Source: Salipaludibacillus aurantiacus
GTDB lineage: Bacteria; Bacillota; Bacilli; Bacillales; Salisediminibacteriaceae
NCBI RefSeq assembly: GCF_900111295.1
Contig: NZ_FOGT01000002.1
Coordinates: 306,882 to 370,881 of the forward strand
DNA: 64,000 nucleotides
Direction: 5' to 3'
Below are positions 7,884 through 20,502 of the stretch, piece by piece (the stretch's first letter is position 1; every line of letters starts with the position of its first letter). A model generated the notes under the pieces. That model was not told the DNA's origin. It saw only the letters and a list, made by a program, of their open reading frames with translations, and did not search any database. Both the position numbers and the translations under genes were made by a program.

Positions 7884-9608
7884 ATGTCTTTTGACGGCAT
7901 TATAACACGGGCGGTAACTGATGATCTGAAAGATAAAATAGCCAGTGGAAGAATCGTTAAAATACACCAGCCCTATCCTACTGACTTAATGGTTACTGTC
8001 AGGGCAGGCGGAACAAACCATTCCCTGTTCTTATCTGTTAATCCATCTTTTGCAAGATTTCACCTGACTAACATTAAATTTGATAATCCCCAAGAGCCTC
8101 CTATGTTCTGTATGGTTTTACGCAAACACCTTGAAGGGAGCATTCTGGAAAGCATTGAACAGAATGGGCTTGAACGGATTGTCACCTTTTCTTTTAAAGG
8201 CAGAAATGAACTGGGAGATGTATCATACAAAAAACTGATTCTGGAACTGATGGGGCGGCACAGTAATATTATTTTCATCGATAAAGAGAATGATATTATT
8301 CTGGACAGCATGAAACATATTCCTCCGTCACTTTCCCAGTACCGGACGGTGCTTCCTGGCCAGCCTTATAAAGAACCTCCCCACCAGGATAAATTGAACC
8401 CTCTGGAAATAGACGAAACCGGTTTGTTAAGAAAACTGAACTTTAACCAGGGCAAAATGGACCAGCAAATCCGTGATATATTCAGCGGGCTGTCCCCTCA
8501 GGTAATTAAAGAAATAATGCACAGGGCCGGTCTTATAAACAGAGACACATTGCCTGCAGCATTTACTGACGTATTAAAACCTGTAAAAGAAAAAAATTAT
8601 AACCCATTTATGATTACAGGAGGGGCTAAAGAAGCTTATTCAATCATCCCTATGGATCATTTGGAAGGTGAACGCCTCTACTTTAACACTATTCATGACA
8701 TGCTGGACCGGTTTTATGTCGACAAAGCAGAAAGGGACCGGGTGAAACAGCGCGCTTACGATCTTGAACGGTTTCTGCGGAATGAATATCAAAAAAATAA
8801 AAAGAAAATTTCTAAACTCCAAAAAACGTTAAAAGATGCTGACAAAGCGAAAAAGCACCAGAAGTTTGGCGAATTGTTAACTGCCCATATGCATCTAGCT
8901 GCTCCCGGGCAAAAAGAATTAACAGTAATAGATTATTATGACCCGGATCAAAAAGAAATAACTATTCCTTTAGATCCCCAAAAAACTGCCTCTGAAAACG
9001 CCCAGACTTTTTTTAAGAAATACCATAAACTGAAAAATTCAGTCGCTTATGTCAATGAGCAAATTGAGCAGGCTGAAACAGAAATGGATTACCTCGATTC
9101 GCTAATTCAGCAAATCGAGTTTGCTTCAACGAAAGATCTGGAAGATATTCGTGAAGAACTTGAAAACGAGGGTTATTTGAAGAAAAGAGTTCAGAAGAAA
9201 AAGAAAAAGAAACCTGCAAAACCTTCTGTAGAAAGGTATGTTTCCTCAGAAGGGGCAGACTTATATGTAGGAAAAAACAACAAGCAGAACGAGTATTTGA
9301 CTAACAGGCTTGCCCGGCAAGACGATACATGGCTGCATACAAAAGACATTCCCGGGTCCCATGTGATTATCCGCAGTCAGGAATTCGGGGACGCCACGCT
9401 CAAAGAAGCGGCTAATTTAGCTGCCTATTTCAGTAAAGGAAGAATGTCGGGACAGGTGCCTGTTGATTATACGTTAATTCGTCATGTAAAAAAACCAAGC
9501 GGTGCCAAGCCCGGTTACGTCACTTACGATAATCAGACAACGTTATTTGTAACACCCGATGAAAATCTGATCCGCGAACTTAAAGAGAGAGCTGAGAAAA
9601 CTAATTAA
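7884..9608 (+). CDS. rqcH: Ribosome quality control factor RqcH (NFACT family)
   Basis: A 574-residue NFACT protein (B. subtilis RqcH/YloA is 572). On stalled 50S subunits RqcH binds the peptidyl-tRNA and recruits tRNA-Ala to add C-terminal alanine tails, a degradation signal. Domains: NFACT-N (residues 1-~170, MSFDGIITRAVTDDL), HhH region, two long coiled-coil arms (~270-430, with RNEYQKNKKKISKLQK), and NFACT-R (~440-560, with DTWLHTKDIPGSHVII). The ATG at 7884 follows a perfect AAAGGAGG; a longer in-frame reading from 7773 would begin in the leader. The position that corresponds to the catalytic-loop Asp97 is Glu97 here, while Arg98 is kept. It is the only plus-strand gene in the first 60 kb. 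Confidence 0.94.
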   Translation: MSFDGIITRAVTDDLKDKIASGRIVKIHQPYPTDLMVTVRAGGTNHSLFLSVNPSFARFHLTNIKFDNPQEPPMFCMVLRKHLEGSILESIEQNGLERIVTFSFKGRNELGDVSYKKLILELMGRHSNIIFIDKENDIILDSMKHIPPSLSQYRTVLPGQPYKEPPHQDKLNPLEIDETGLLRKLNFNQGKMDQQIRDIFSGLSPQVIKEIMHRAGLINRDTLPAAFTDVLKPVKEKNYNPFMITGGAKEAYSIIPMDHLEGERLYFNTIHDMLDRFYVDKAERDRVKQRAYDLERFLRNEYQKNKKKISKLQKTLKDADKAKKHQKFGELLTAHMHLAAPGQKELTVIDYYDPDQKEITIPLDPQKTASENAQTFFKKYHKLKNSVAYVNEQIEQAETEMDYLDSLIQQIEFASTKDLEDIREELENEGYLKKRVQKKKKKKPAKPSVERYVSSEGADLYVGKNNKQNEYLTNRLARQDDTWLHTKDIPGSHVIIRSQEFGDATLKEAANLAAYFSKGRMSGQVPVDYTLIRHVKKPSGAKPGYVTYDNQTTLFVTPDENLIRELKERAEKTN

Positions 9609-9610
9609 TA

Positions 9611-9660
9611 AAAGGTGCCCTGATGAGCAGCTGCTCACGGGCACCTTTATTTTGTGTTTT
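9611..9660 (+). terminator. Rho-independent terminator of rqcH
   Basis: Ten-base-pair stem AAAGGTGCCC (9611-9620) with GGGCACCTTT (9639-9648), an inner GAGCAGCTGCTC palindrome, then TTTATTTTGTGTTTT. It can also work for the opposing ABC gene that ends at 9689. Confidence 0.85.
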
Positions 9661-9688
9661 CCTAGTGGAGCGCAGCCCACTTTATCAT

Positions 9689-11533
9689 TTAAACGGCATT
9701 AAGCACTTTGAACTGCGATTTAACAAGGCTGTAATATTCACCTTTCTGGTCCATCAGCTCGTCGTGGTTACCTTGCTCCAAAATTTCCCCTTGTTCCAGT
9801 ACAATAATATTATCTGCTTCACGGATAGTCGACAGCCGGTGAGCGATCATAATCGCTGTTCTGCCTTTAAGCAGTGTTTTAAGAGCCTTTTGAATAAGCT
9901 GTTCAGTCTCCGTATCTATTGAAGCCGTCGCCTCATCCAATATAAGAATTTGAGGATCAGCCAGTAAGGCACGGGCAAAAGAAATAAGCTGGCGCTCCCC
10001 GACTGAGAGAACGTTACCGCGTTCCTCAACTTCCGTTTCATACCCTTTATTAAGCTGGGCGATAAATTTATCTGCCCCCACTGTCCTGGCTGCCTCCATC
10101 ACTTCCTCATCAGTTGCGTCCGGTCTTCCAAAACGGATATTTTCCATTATCGTTCCTGAAAAAATGAAAGTGTCCTGAAGCACAATACTGACTTTCTCCC
10201 GCAGGCTGTCAAGGCTCACATCTCTCAAATCGTGTCCGTCAAGGAGCACCTTGCCTGAAGTAGGGTCATAGAACCTGCTGATTAAGTTGACAATTGTGGT
10301 TTTACCGCTCCCGGTATGCCCAACCAGAGCGACAGTCTGTCCCTGTTTCATTTCAAGGTTAATATTTTGCAAGGCTTTACGGTTCTTGTCATAAGCAAAT
10401 TCAACCTGATCGAACTGGATATGGCCTTTAACATCTTTAAGCTTTTTTGCATCTTGTTTTTCAGGTACAGACGGCTGCTCATCAAGAAACTCAAAAATCC
10501 GTTCAGAGGAAGCCATTCCTACGAGAAGCTGGTTGTAAACCTGGCCAAGCCGTGATATAGGCTCCCAGAACATTCCTATATAAAGTGAAAAAGCGAAAAA
10601 TTCACCTACGCTTAATGCCTGCCCCTGAATTAAGAAAACGCCATACCATAAGAGCACAGCCGTACCGATTGCACTGCTCATTTCAACGAACGGGCGGAAC
10701 ATCGCACTTTTTTGTGTTGCGTTTCGCCATGCTTCAAAGTTCTGCTCATTCATTTGATTAAAAAAACCGATATTTTCTTTCTCCTGGGTATATGACTGTG
10801 TAATTCTGATACCTTGAATACTCTCATTTAAGTGGGAGTTAATCATTGACTGTTTAATTCTTACCTCCTGCCAGGACCTCCTGATGTTTCTCCTGAGTCT
10901 GGTAGAAATAAAAAACATCAGAGGGAGTACAACCATAATGGCCAGAGTGAGTTCAGGGCTAATAATAAACAGCATAATAATAATCCCTATCAGCATAATC
11001 AGATCCATTAACAAATTAATAACACCATTAGTAAACAAGTCCTGAAGGCTGTTCACATCATTTGTTATTCTCACAAGAATGGAGCCTGCTGACCGCTGGT
11101 CGAAGAAACGATGAGACAAACGCTGGATATGGTTAAATAACGCCTTTCTCAAATCAAAAATAACTAACTGCCCTAATTTATTCATAAACCGTATCCGCAA
11201 TGTATTTCCGATCCAGGAGATCACATAAAGCCCTGCAATGACAAGAACCATCATGGTTAGAAAAGACACATCTCCTGTTTCAATAATATGATCAAGAGCA
11301 TAGCTTCCTATTAATACAGGAGCCAGGAGCCTGACTGCTGTAGACATCAGCATTCCAAGGATGGCTACGGGCAGTATATTTGTTGAGTACGGTTTCATGT
11401 ATCCCAGTAAACGGGTCATCTGCTTCCAGTTGAACGGCTTTTCGATAGCCTGGTCCTGCGAATAATGAAACCTCTTTAATGTTCTTTCTTCACGCGTTTT
11501 ATAATTTTGAGTGCCCCGATTGTTTTCACTCAC
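9689..11533 (-). CDS. ABC exporter half-transporter, catalytic-site-bearing subunit
   Basis: A 614-residue membrane half-transporter: N-terminal cytoplasmic extension, six-helix ABC-exporter transmembrane domain (~45-330), and a C-terminal nucleotide-binding domain. Walker A is GHTGSGKTT, Walker B is ILILDEATASID with a normal catalytic Glu, but the signature is LSVGERQ instead of LSGGQ. The GTG start at 11533 is preceded by GAGGAGGTGA, which overlaps the end of the upstream partner (13-bp gap). It looks like the second member of a heterodimeric exporter of the YfiB/YfiC or YknU/YknV kind. The substrate cannot be told from sequence; drugs, lipids or peptides are possible. Confidence 0.88.
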   Translation of the reverse strand: MSENNRGTQNYKTREERTLKRFHYSQDQAIEKPFNWKQMTRLLGYMKPYSTNILPVAILGMLMSTAVRLLAPVLIGSYALDHIIETGDVSFLTMMVLVIAGLYVISWIGNTLRIRFMNKLGQLVIFDLRKALFNHIQRLSHRFFDQRSAGSILVRITNDVNSLQDLFTNGVINLLMDLIMLIGIIIMLFIISPELTLAIMVVLPLMFFISTRLRRNIRRSWQEVRIKQSMINSHLNESIQGIRITQSYTQEKENIGFFNQMNEQNFEAWRNATQKSAMFRPFVEMSSAIGTAVLLWYGVFLIQGQALSVGEFFAFSLYIGMFWEPISRLGQVYNQLLVGMASSERIFEFLDEQPSVPEKQDAKKLKDVKGHIQFDQVEFAYDKNRKALQNINLEMKQGQTVALVGHTGSGKTTIVNLISRFYDPTSGKVLLDGHDLRDVSLDSLREKVSIVLQDTFIFSGTIMENIRFGRPDATDEEVMEAARTVGADKFIAQLNKGYETEVEERGNVLSVGERQLISFARALLADPQILILDEATASIDTETEQLIQKALKTLLKGRTAIMIAHRLSTIREADNIIVLEQGEILEQGNHDELMDQKGEYYSLVKSQFKVLNAV

Positions 11534-11546
11534 GTTCGTCACCTCC

Positions 11547-13304
11547 TCATGTGGCTTCTTCCAGAAATTGTTTGCGGTCCTGGAACTGTATATCATATAT
11601 ACGCTTGTAATGTCCTTCTTCTATGGCAAGGAGTTCGTCATGCGTGCCCCTTTCCACAATCTCCCCTTCATCCAGTACGATAATCTCATCTGCATGCATA
11701 AGTGAAGAAATACGGTGCGCGATAATAAAGGTCGTTCGTCCTTTCATAACTTCCTGAAATGCAGCTTGTATTTTTGCTTCAGTTTCCATATCCACTGCAC
11801 TGGTGGCATCATCAAGAATAAGAATACTCGGGTCAATACATATCGCTCTTGCAATAGCTATTCTCTGTTTTTGCCCACCGGACAATCCTCCGCCCCGCTC
11901 TCCTAAAATAGTATCGTAGCCTTCCGGTAAATCTTTAATAAAGTCATGGGCATCTGCACGAATAGCCGCATCAATAATACGCTCCATCGATGCTTCCGGG
12001 GCCCCGTAAGATATATTATCCTTAACTGAAGACGAAAAAAGGAACGATTCCTGCAGTACCACACCTGTATTTTTCCGGATTGTTTTCAAAGTGTAATCAG
12101 TAATCTGCCTGCCGTCTATCCAAATACTGCCCCGATCAGGTTCATAAAATCGTGAAATCAGCTGCGTAATAGATGTTTTGCCTGACCCTGTAGCCCCAAT
12201 GAGGCCAATCGTTTTTCCAGGCGGTGCTTCAAACGAAATATTTTTTAATGCCAAATCTTCTTCTTCATCATAACTGTGGCTTACATTTTCAAATACGACG
12301 TGGCCATCAAGGCGGTCTTTTTCTATTGCTCCCGGCTTATCAAAAATATCTTCTCTTTCATCGAGAACCTGTAAGATCCGTTCCCCTGAAGCTTTGGACT
12401 GCGAAAAGGTATTCACGATAAACCCCAGGTTCATCAGCGGGTTAATAATAAACCAGATTAAGCTGAAAAATGCGACGAGCACCCCCGGCTGTATCTCACC
12501 GTTAATAACAAGCCAGCCGCCGAATCCGAGCAGGACGACCACACAGATCTGTCCGATCAGTTCCATGAAAGGAAAGTATTTTGACCAAATATTAGCCGTA
12601 TGAATAAACTTATCTTTATAATCCGTGTTTTTTGAGTCAAACCTGCCCATCTCATAGGTTTCTTTAGAGAGGGATTTAACTGTAGTCATCCCGCTGATAT
12701 TTTCCTGTACTTTGGTCGTCATTCCTGCAAATGATTTTCTAATGTTTGTGAAGGCAGGATGGACTTTTTTATCGAACCGGTAGACGGTCAGGACGAGGAA
12801 AGGCATAGCAGCGAGTGTTACCACAGCCAGGGAAGGGCTGTAATAAAACATAATTCCCATACTCAAACCCACAAGCATAGCTAAATTAATAAGCTGGGCA
12901 AACCCAAATGATAAAAAGAAACGGAACCCTTCCACATCTGCGGTTAACCGTGACATCAAATCACCTGTTCGTGCATTATCATAGTAACGGAAAGGCAAAA
13001 ACTGAAGTTTCTTATACAGCGCGTTTCTCAGTTCATAAACTGACTGAATGCCAAACAGGTCACCTAAATACTGGTGAAAGTATACAGCTGCTGCTTTAAG
13101 CAATGTGATAAAAAAGAACCCGGCCGCCACATAAGGGACAAGATGAAAATTCCCCTCCAATACCACATGGTCAATTGTAAATTGGAGAATAACCGGATAT
13201 ACCACCGTAAATGCTGTAACAGCTAATAAAAAAAGAATGGACAAAAAGAAATAGCGTTTATAAGGCCAGTAAAACTGTTTTAAACGTTTAAATGTGTCCA
13301 TCAT
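11547..13304 (-). CDS. ABC exporter half-transporter, degenerate-site subunit
   Basis: A 585-residue half-transporter with six transmembrane helices (first at ~19-39) and a C-terminal nucleotide-binding domain. Walker A is GATGSGKTS, the signature is a consensus LSGGQKQR, but Walker B ends ILILDDATSAVD, with Asp in place of the catalytic Glu. Together with its partner's degenerate signature this makes one sound and one degenerate ATP site, the pattern of heterodimeric exporters such as BmrCD and TM287/288. The start ATG-ATG at 13304 follows GAAGGAGGTG. Similar in length and layout to B. subtilis YfiB or YknU; I do not assign a symbol. Confidence 0.88.
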   Translation of the reverse strand: MMDTFKRLKQFYWPYKRYFFLSILFLLAVTAFTVVYPVILQFTIDHVVLEGNFHLVPYVAAGFFFITLLKAAAVYFHQYLGDLFGIQSVYELRNALYKKLQFLPFRYYDNARTGDLMSRLTADVEGFRFFLSFGFAQLINLAMLVGLSMGIMFYYSPSLAVVTLAAMPFLVLTVYRFDKKVHPAFTNIRKSFAGMTTKVQENISGMTTVKSLSKETYEMGRFDSKNTDYKDKFIHTANIWSKYFPFMELIGQICVVVLLGFGGWLVINGEIQPGVLVAFFSLIWFIINPLMNLGFIVNTFSQSKASGERILQVLDEREDIFDKPGAIEKDRLDGHVVFENVSHSYDEEEDLALKNISFEAPPGKTIGLIGATGSGKTSITQLISRFYEPDRGSIWIDGRQITDYTLKTIRKNTGVVLQESFLFSSSVKDNISYGAPEASMERIIDAAIRADAHDFIKDLPEGYDTILGERGGGLSGGQKQRIAIARAICIDPSILILDDATSAVDMETEAKIQAAFQEVMKGRTTFIIAHRISSLMHADEIIVLDEGEIVERGTHDELLAIEEGHYKRIYDIQFQDRKQFLEEAT

Positions 13305-13374
13305 GGCACCTCCTTCACATATAAAATAATTTGAAAAAATTTACTTACCCCTAACAATTTTAAACAGTAGATCT

Positions 13375-13420
13375 AATATATCGGTTTCCGAAATATATTT
13401 CTATTTGTTTTAATTATCAA
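13375..13420 (-). promoter_or_regulatory. Promoter of the ABC exporter operon with an overlapping inverted repeat
   Basis: On the minus strand TTGATA (13420-13415) and TATATT (13397-13392) are 17 bp apart. An inverted repeat (AATATATCGG at 13375-13384 against CCGAAATATATT at 13388-13399, with a 2-nt offset) covers the -10 element and just downstream, where a repressor could sit. No regulator gene is adjacent. Confidence 0.45.
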
Positions 13421-13503
13421 ATTAGTTCAAATTCGCTGAAAATTGGAGGGTAACTCGATAATATCTGGCTATCCTTTACAATTTCTTCTATTTGCGCCGC
13501 ACA

Positions 13504-13533
13504 TTAAAAAAAGCTGAGTGGCAGTCACTCAGC
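13504..13533 (-). terminator. Terminator of the methyltransferase gene
   Basis: Eight-base-pair stem GCTGAGTG/CACTCAGC (13513-13520 with 13526-13533) followed on the minus strand by seven T. The TGA stop of the gene (13527-13525) is within the hairpin. Confidence 0.8.
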
Positions 13534-14190
13534 ATAAGCTATCGTAATTAATCCGATATTCTGTTTAACTTTGGAAGATAAAACGTCACGAAAGCCGTGT
13601 TTTTCCAACAACGCTTTTATTTCATAAGCGCCGAATCTGTGTCTTTTTTCAGCTATTCTTCCCCATTGAATTAACGCTTCTCTTTCTGTCCTGTCAAGCT
13701 GCCACTCTTCCGAAAGAACGAGGGATATATCAAGGGTTAATTCATCACTGGGATTTAAAAGAGCCACTCGCCCGCTGGTGGTCAGCACTCTCTTCATCTC
13801 CCTGACGACTTTTTCCGGTGCGGGCATTAAAAATAATAAGCAGGAGCAGAGCACAAGATCGTATGAGTTATCACTAAAAGGAAGCGATTCTGCATCCGCC
13901 ACGTAATAAGTTACATCCGTATCCGGAATAACTTCTTTGGCAAGTGCCTGGGCGCGTTTAATCGTTAACGGCGACAAATCTATACCCGTTAACCTGGATT
14001 TCTCTGAAGCGCCTCTGTGAAGGAGCCTGCCTGTTCCGCAGCCAATATCAAGCACCCGTAAATGATCCCAGGAACCAAGTGTACTAAGCATCTGTTTCTG
14101 AATTTCAACGATCCATGACGAACAGGCCATTTTGTCAAAAAAATCTACCCGTTCATCGAATTCTTCCCGTGTCAGCTTTCTCATAACCAT
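13525..14190 (-). CDS. Class I SAM-dependent methyltransferase
   Basis: A 221-residue methyltransferase of the UbiE/Methyltransf_11 type. Motif I VLDIGCGTGRLL is at ~46-57, the acidic loop GIDLSPLTIKRA follows, and motif post-II/IV appears as YDLVLCSCLLFLMP. The substrate is not evident. Start uncertain between ATG 14190 and the ATG two codons on; AAAGGGG lies close upstream. It is 77 bp downstream of pyrE with no clear terminator between, so it may receive pyr readthrough. A lone small-molecule methyltransferase is the safest reading. Confidence 0.82.
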   Translation of the reverse strand: MVMRKLTREEFDERVDFFDKMACSSWIVEIQKQMLSTLGSWDHLRVLDIGCGTGRLLHRGASEKSRLTGIDLSPLTIKRAQALAKEVIPDTDVTYYVADAESLPFSDNSYDLVLCSCLLFLMPAPEKVVREMKRVLTTSGRVALLNPSDELTLDISLVLSEEWQLDRTEREALIQWGRIAEKRHRFGAYEIKALLEKHGFRDVLSSKVKQNIGLITIAYAE

Positions 14191-14267
14191 TCTGCCCCTT
14201 TATTATCGGCACTGCTTTACTTAAATGGTAATTATGATGTTTTGTTAACCACAGAGCCTTAAAATAG

Positions 14268-14897
14268 TCAGACAGACATCCAGCCTTCAGGATCCTCTCG
14301 CCACTGCTGCAAAAGTTTCAGTTGTTCATCAGTAATCTGTTTATTTTCCAGAGCTGTTTTAAGGAGGAACGAGTAGGTAGTCAATGAATGGAGAGAGTAC
14401 CCTGATTCTTTTTCAGCCTTCTCAGCTAAGGGAAGCTCATAAGTGAAAATAGAACAAATTCCAAGTACCTTTCCTCCAGCATCTTCCACTGATTTAGCCG
14501 CTTCGATAGAAGAGCCGCCTGTCGATATAAGGTCTTCTATAACCAGAACTCTTTTTCCTTTATTTAATTTCCCTTCAATTCGGTTTTGTTTACCGTGCCC
14601 TTTTGAAGAAGATCTCACGTAAACCATCGGAAGATCCAGACGGTCTGCAATCCATGCGGCATGCGGGATACCTGCAGTTGCAGTACCTGCGAGCACTTCC
14701 ACCTCAGGGAAATGATCCTTTATGTAGGAAACAAATAAATCAATAAACTTCTGCCTTTCAGCCGGATAAGACATAATTAACCTGTTATCGCAATAAATCG
14801 GTGATTTGATTCCGGAACTCCATGTAAAAGGGTCCTCCGGCTGGAGCGTCACAGCATTAATTGAAAGCAATAAGTCTGCCGTTTGTTTTTCTCTCAT
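14268..14897 (-). CDS. pyrE: Orotate phosphoribosyltransferase
   Basis: A 209-residue type I phosphoribosyltransferase that joins orotate and PRPP to give OMP. The PRPP-binding loop VLVIEDLISTGGSS (~119-132) and the flexible catalytic loop SSKGHGKQN are present. GGAGGGCTTGAT precedes the ATG. Last gene of the pyr operon, 1 bp after pyrF, with which it completes UMP synthesis. Confidence 0.96.
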   Translation of the reverse strand: MREKQTADLLLSINAVTLQPEDPFTWSSGIKSPIYCDNRLIMSYPAERQKFIDLFVSYIKDHFPEVEVLAGTATAGIPHAAWIADRLDLPMVYVRSSSKGHGKQNRIEGKLNKGKRVLVIEDLISTGGSSIEAAKSVEDAGGKVLGICSIFTYELPLAEKAEKESGYSLHSLTTYSFLLKTALENKQITDEQLKLLQQWREDPEGWMSV

Positions 14898-14898
14898 A

Positions 14899-17289
<2,391 letters not shown>

Positions 17290-17293
<4 letters not shown>

Positions 17294-20200
17294 ACAAGCA
17301 CTTCCTTCACTCGTTTTCCCGACTGTCCCATAGCTTCAGCTGAAAAGGTGAATAATTCCAGTACTTTTACAAGTGCTTCAGCAGTGTCCATCGATGTGAG
17401 ACAAACGGTTCCGTGCTCGACTGCTTCCCGGCGTATACGGAAACCGTCCCGTGCAGGCTGTTTCCCTTTTGTAAGAGTATTGACTATAAATTGGGCTTTG
17501 CCCTGTTTAATAACATCCAGCATATCCGGGGAGTCTCCTCCTATTTTGGAAATGACGGTCACCGGAATGTTCTCTTCACGAATTCTTGCTGCCGTGCCTT
17601 CCGTAGCTAGAAGATGAAAACCGATACGGTGGAAACGGCGGGCTAACTCCATTGCTTCTTCTTTATCTTTATCTGCCAGAGTAAACAATACTGACCCATG
17701 AGTTGGAATTTTCATTCCTGAAGCAACTAAACCTTTATAAAGGGCTTTTTCCAAGGTAATATCTCTTCCCATCACTTCACCTGTTGACTTCATTTCAGGT
17801 CCTAAAGTTATATCCACGCTCCGCAGCTTTGCAAATGAGAAGACTGGAACTTTAACAGAAACCAGTTCTGGTTCAGGCAGACATCCTGTTGTAAACCCCT
17901 GTTCTTTAAGAGACTTCCCGATAATCGCTTTAGTAGCCAGATTCGCCATATTGACTTCGGTAATTTTACTTAAGAATGGAACTGTTCGGCTTGAGCGCGG
18001 ATTAACTTCAAGGACATATACTTCACTATTATGAATAACAAACTGAATATTCATTAATCCTTTAATGTTAAATCCTTTAGCCAGCCTGATTGTGTAATCA
18101 ATGATCCGTTCTTTTAAGTCAGCTTCGACATTTTGCGTCGGATAGACGGCAATAGAGTCACCTGAGTGGACCCCAGCCCGTTCAATGTGTTCCATAATTC
18201 CCGGAATGACGACGGTTTCGCCATCAGATATAGCATCTACTTCAATTTCTTTTCCTGTTAAATATCTGTCAATTAAAACAGGGTGCTTTTCATTTACCTT
18301 TACCGCCCGGGCCATATAACGAAGAAGATCGCTCTCGTTATAAACAATTTCCATTGCCCGTCCGCCAAGAACATAAGAAGGCCGGACAAGTACCGGGAAA
18401 CCTATATTTAAAGCAATGTTTACTGCTTCATCTACAGACGTCGCTGTTTTACCGAGCGGCTGAGGAATATCAAGTTCCATCAGCTTCTGCTCAAATTTAT
18501 CCCGGTCTTCTGCAGCATCCATATTTTCCAGACTCGTCCCCAGCAAATTCACTCCACGTTCTGCGAGATCTTCTGCAAGGTTTAGAGCCGTCTGCCCCCC
18601 AAATTGAACAATAACGCCTATCGGTTTCTCATGTTCAATGACATTCATGACATCTTCAATTGTTAAAGGCTCAAAGTAAAGTTTATCGGATATTTCAAAA
18701 TCGGTGGAAACTGTCTCCGGATTATTGTTTATAATGATCGCTTCGTAGCCGGCTTCCTGTATTGCTTTTACCGTGTGTACTGTTGCATAATCAAATTCAA
18801 TTCCCTGCCCGATCCTGATAGGCCCTGAACCCAAAACAAGAATCGAAGGCTTGGAAGTAATAAGTGATTCCTGTTCCTGTTCAAAAGTTCCATAATAATA
18901 TGGTGTTTCTGAAGCAAATTCCGCAGCACAAGTATCAACCATTTTATAAACCGGTTTTATCCCGTAGGTATGAAGCCTTTCTTCTGTTTCCTTGAGGCTG
19001 AGAGATGTCAGCCCGGCTAAAGTCTCGTTTGAAAAACCTGATCGCTTTGCTTTATAGGCAAGTTCTTCTGTTAAGCCTGACTGGCTAATTTCTTTTTCAA
19101 AATTAATAATTTTTTCTATGTGATAAAGGAAATAGCGGTCAATTTGAGTTAACTGATGAATCTCCTCCAACGTAAACCCATCTCTGAAAGCTTCAGATAC
19201 ATAGAGGATTCTCTCATCATCAGCTTTTTGGAGGCGTACTTCCAGCTCTTCTTTCGGAAATCCGTTTCCTTTCGGATGCTGTAAATGGGTTAAATCTGTC
19301 TCGGTAGATCTGACTGCTTTCAGCAGGGACTCAGGGAACGTCCGGCCAACTGCCATGACCTCGCCTGTCGCTTTCATTTGTGTCCCTAAAGTTCTGTTCG
19401 CTGAATCAAATTTATCAAACGGCCAGCGGGGTATTTTAGTAACAATGTAGTCGAGTGCCGGTTCAAAACTTGCATAAGTAGTTTTAGTAATAGGATTTAT
19501 ACACTCATCCAAATGATAGCCAGCCGCGATTTTAGCTGATAGCTTGGCAATAGGATAACCGGTTGCTTTGGAAGCTAAAGCAGACGACCGGCTCACCCTC
19601 GGGTTCACTTCAATAATATAATAGTCTTCACTGTATGGATCGAGAGCGCACTGGACGTTACAGCCCCCTTCAATTCCTAAAGCGCGGATAATCTTTAAAG
19701 AAGAGTTTCTTAAAAGCTGGTATTCCCGGTCAGAAAGAGTCTGGCTTGGCGCTACTACAATCGAGTCCCCTGTATGGATGCCCACTGGATCTACATTCTC
19801 CATATTACAGACAACGATCGCCTGGTCATTCCCGTCCCGCATGACTTCATATTCCACTTCTTTAAATCCTGCGATGCTTTTTTCTATTAAACACTGATGA
19901 ACTGGACTGGCAGAGAGTCCGTTTGGAACAATTTCCCGTAAATCTTTTTCGTTATAAACGAGACCTCCGCCTGTCCCGCCAAGGGTGTAGGCAGGCCTTA
20001 CTATCACGGGATAGCCAATTCGCTCTACAAATGCTTCTGCTTCTTCAAGAGAATGTATAATATCGCTTTCCGGAACCGGCTCATTTAACCGGTTCATTAA
20101 CGCACGGAACTCCTCCCGGTCTTCTGCCTCACGAATGGCTTTTAAGCTCGTACCGAGCACCTGGACCCCGTATTCATCCAATATGCCGTCTTCAGCAAGT

Positions 20201-20502
20201 TCTACAGCAAGGTTCAGACCTGTTTGGCCGCCTAATGTTGCCAGGAGCCCGTCCGGCCGTTCCTGGCGGATAATTCTCGATACGAAATCTTTTGTTAGAG
20301 GCTCGATATAAACTCTGTCGGCCGTTGTTTCATCCGTCATAATGGTGGCGGGATTTGAATTAATCAGAATAACTTCATATCCCTCTTCTTTTAAAGCCTG
20401 GCAGGCCTGTGTGCCAGCATAATCGAATTCTGCCGCCTGGCCAATCACGATTGGCCCGGAGCCAATAACTAGAATCTTTTGAATATCAGTTCGTTTAGGC
20501 AT
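17290..20502 (-). CDS. pyrAB: Carbamoyl phosphate synthase large subunit (pyrimidine-specific)
   Basis: A 1070-residue synthetase of normal length with the two homologous ATP-grasp halves (start [19 protein letters not shown] and again [19 protein letters not shown] near residue 560) and a C-terminal MGS-like allosteric domain (~930-1070). It makes carbamoyl phosphate from ammonia delivered by CarA, bicarbonate and two ATP. In Bacillus the pyr-operon copy is UMP-controlled. Overlaps carA by 8 bp. Also called carB. Confidence 0.96.
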
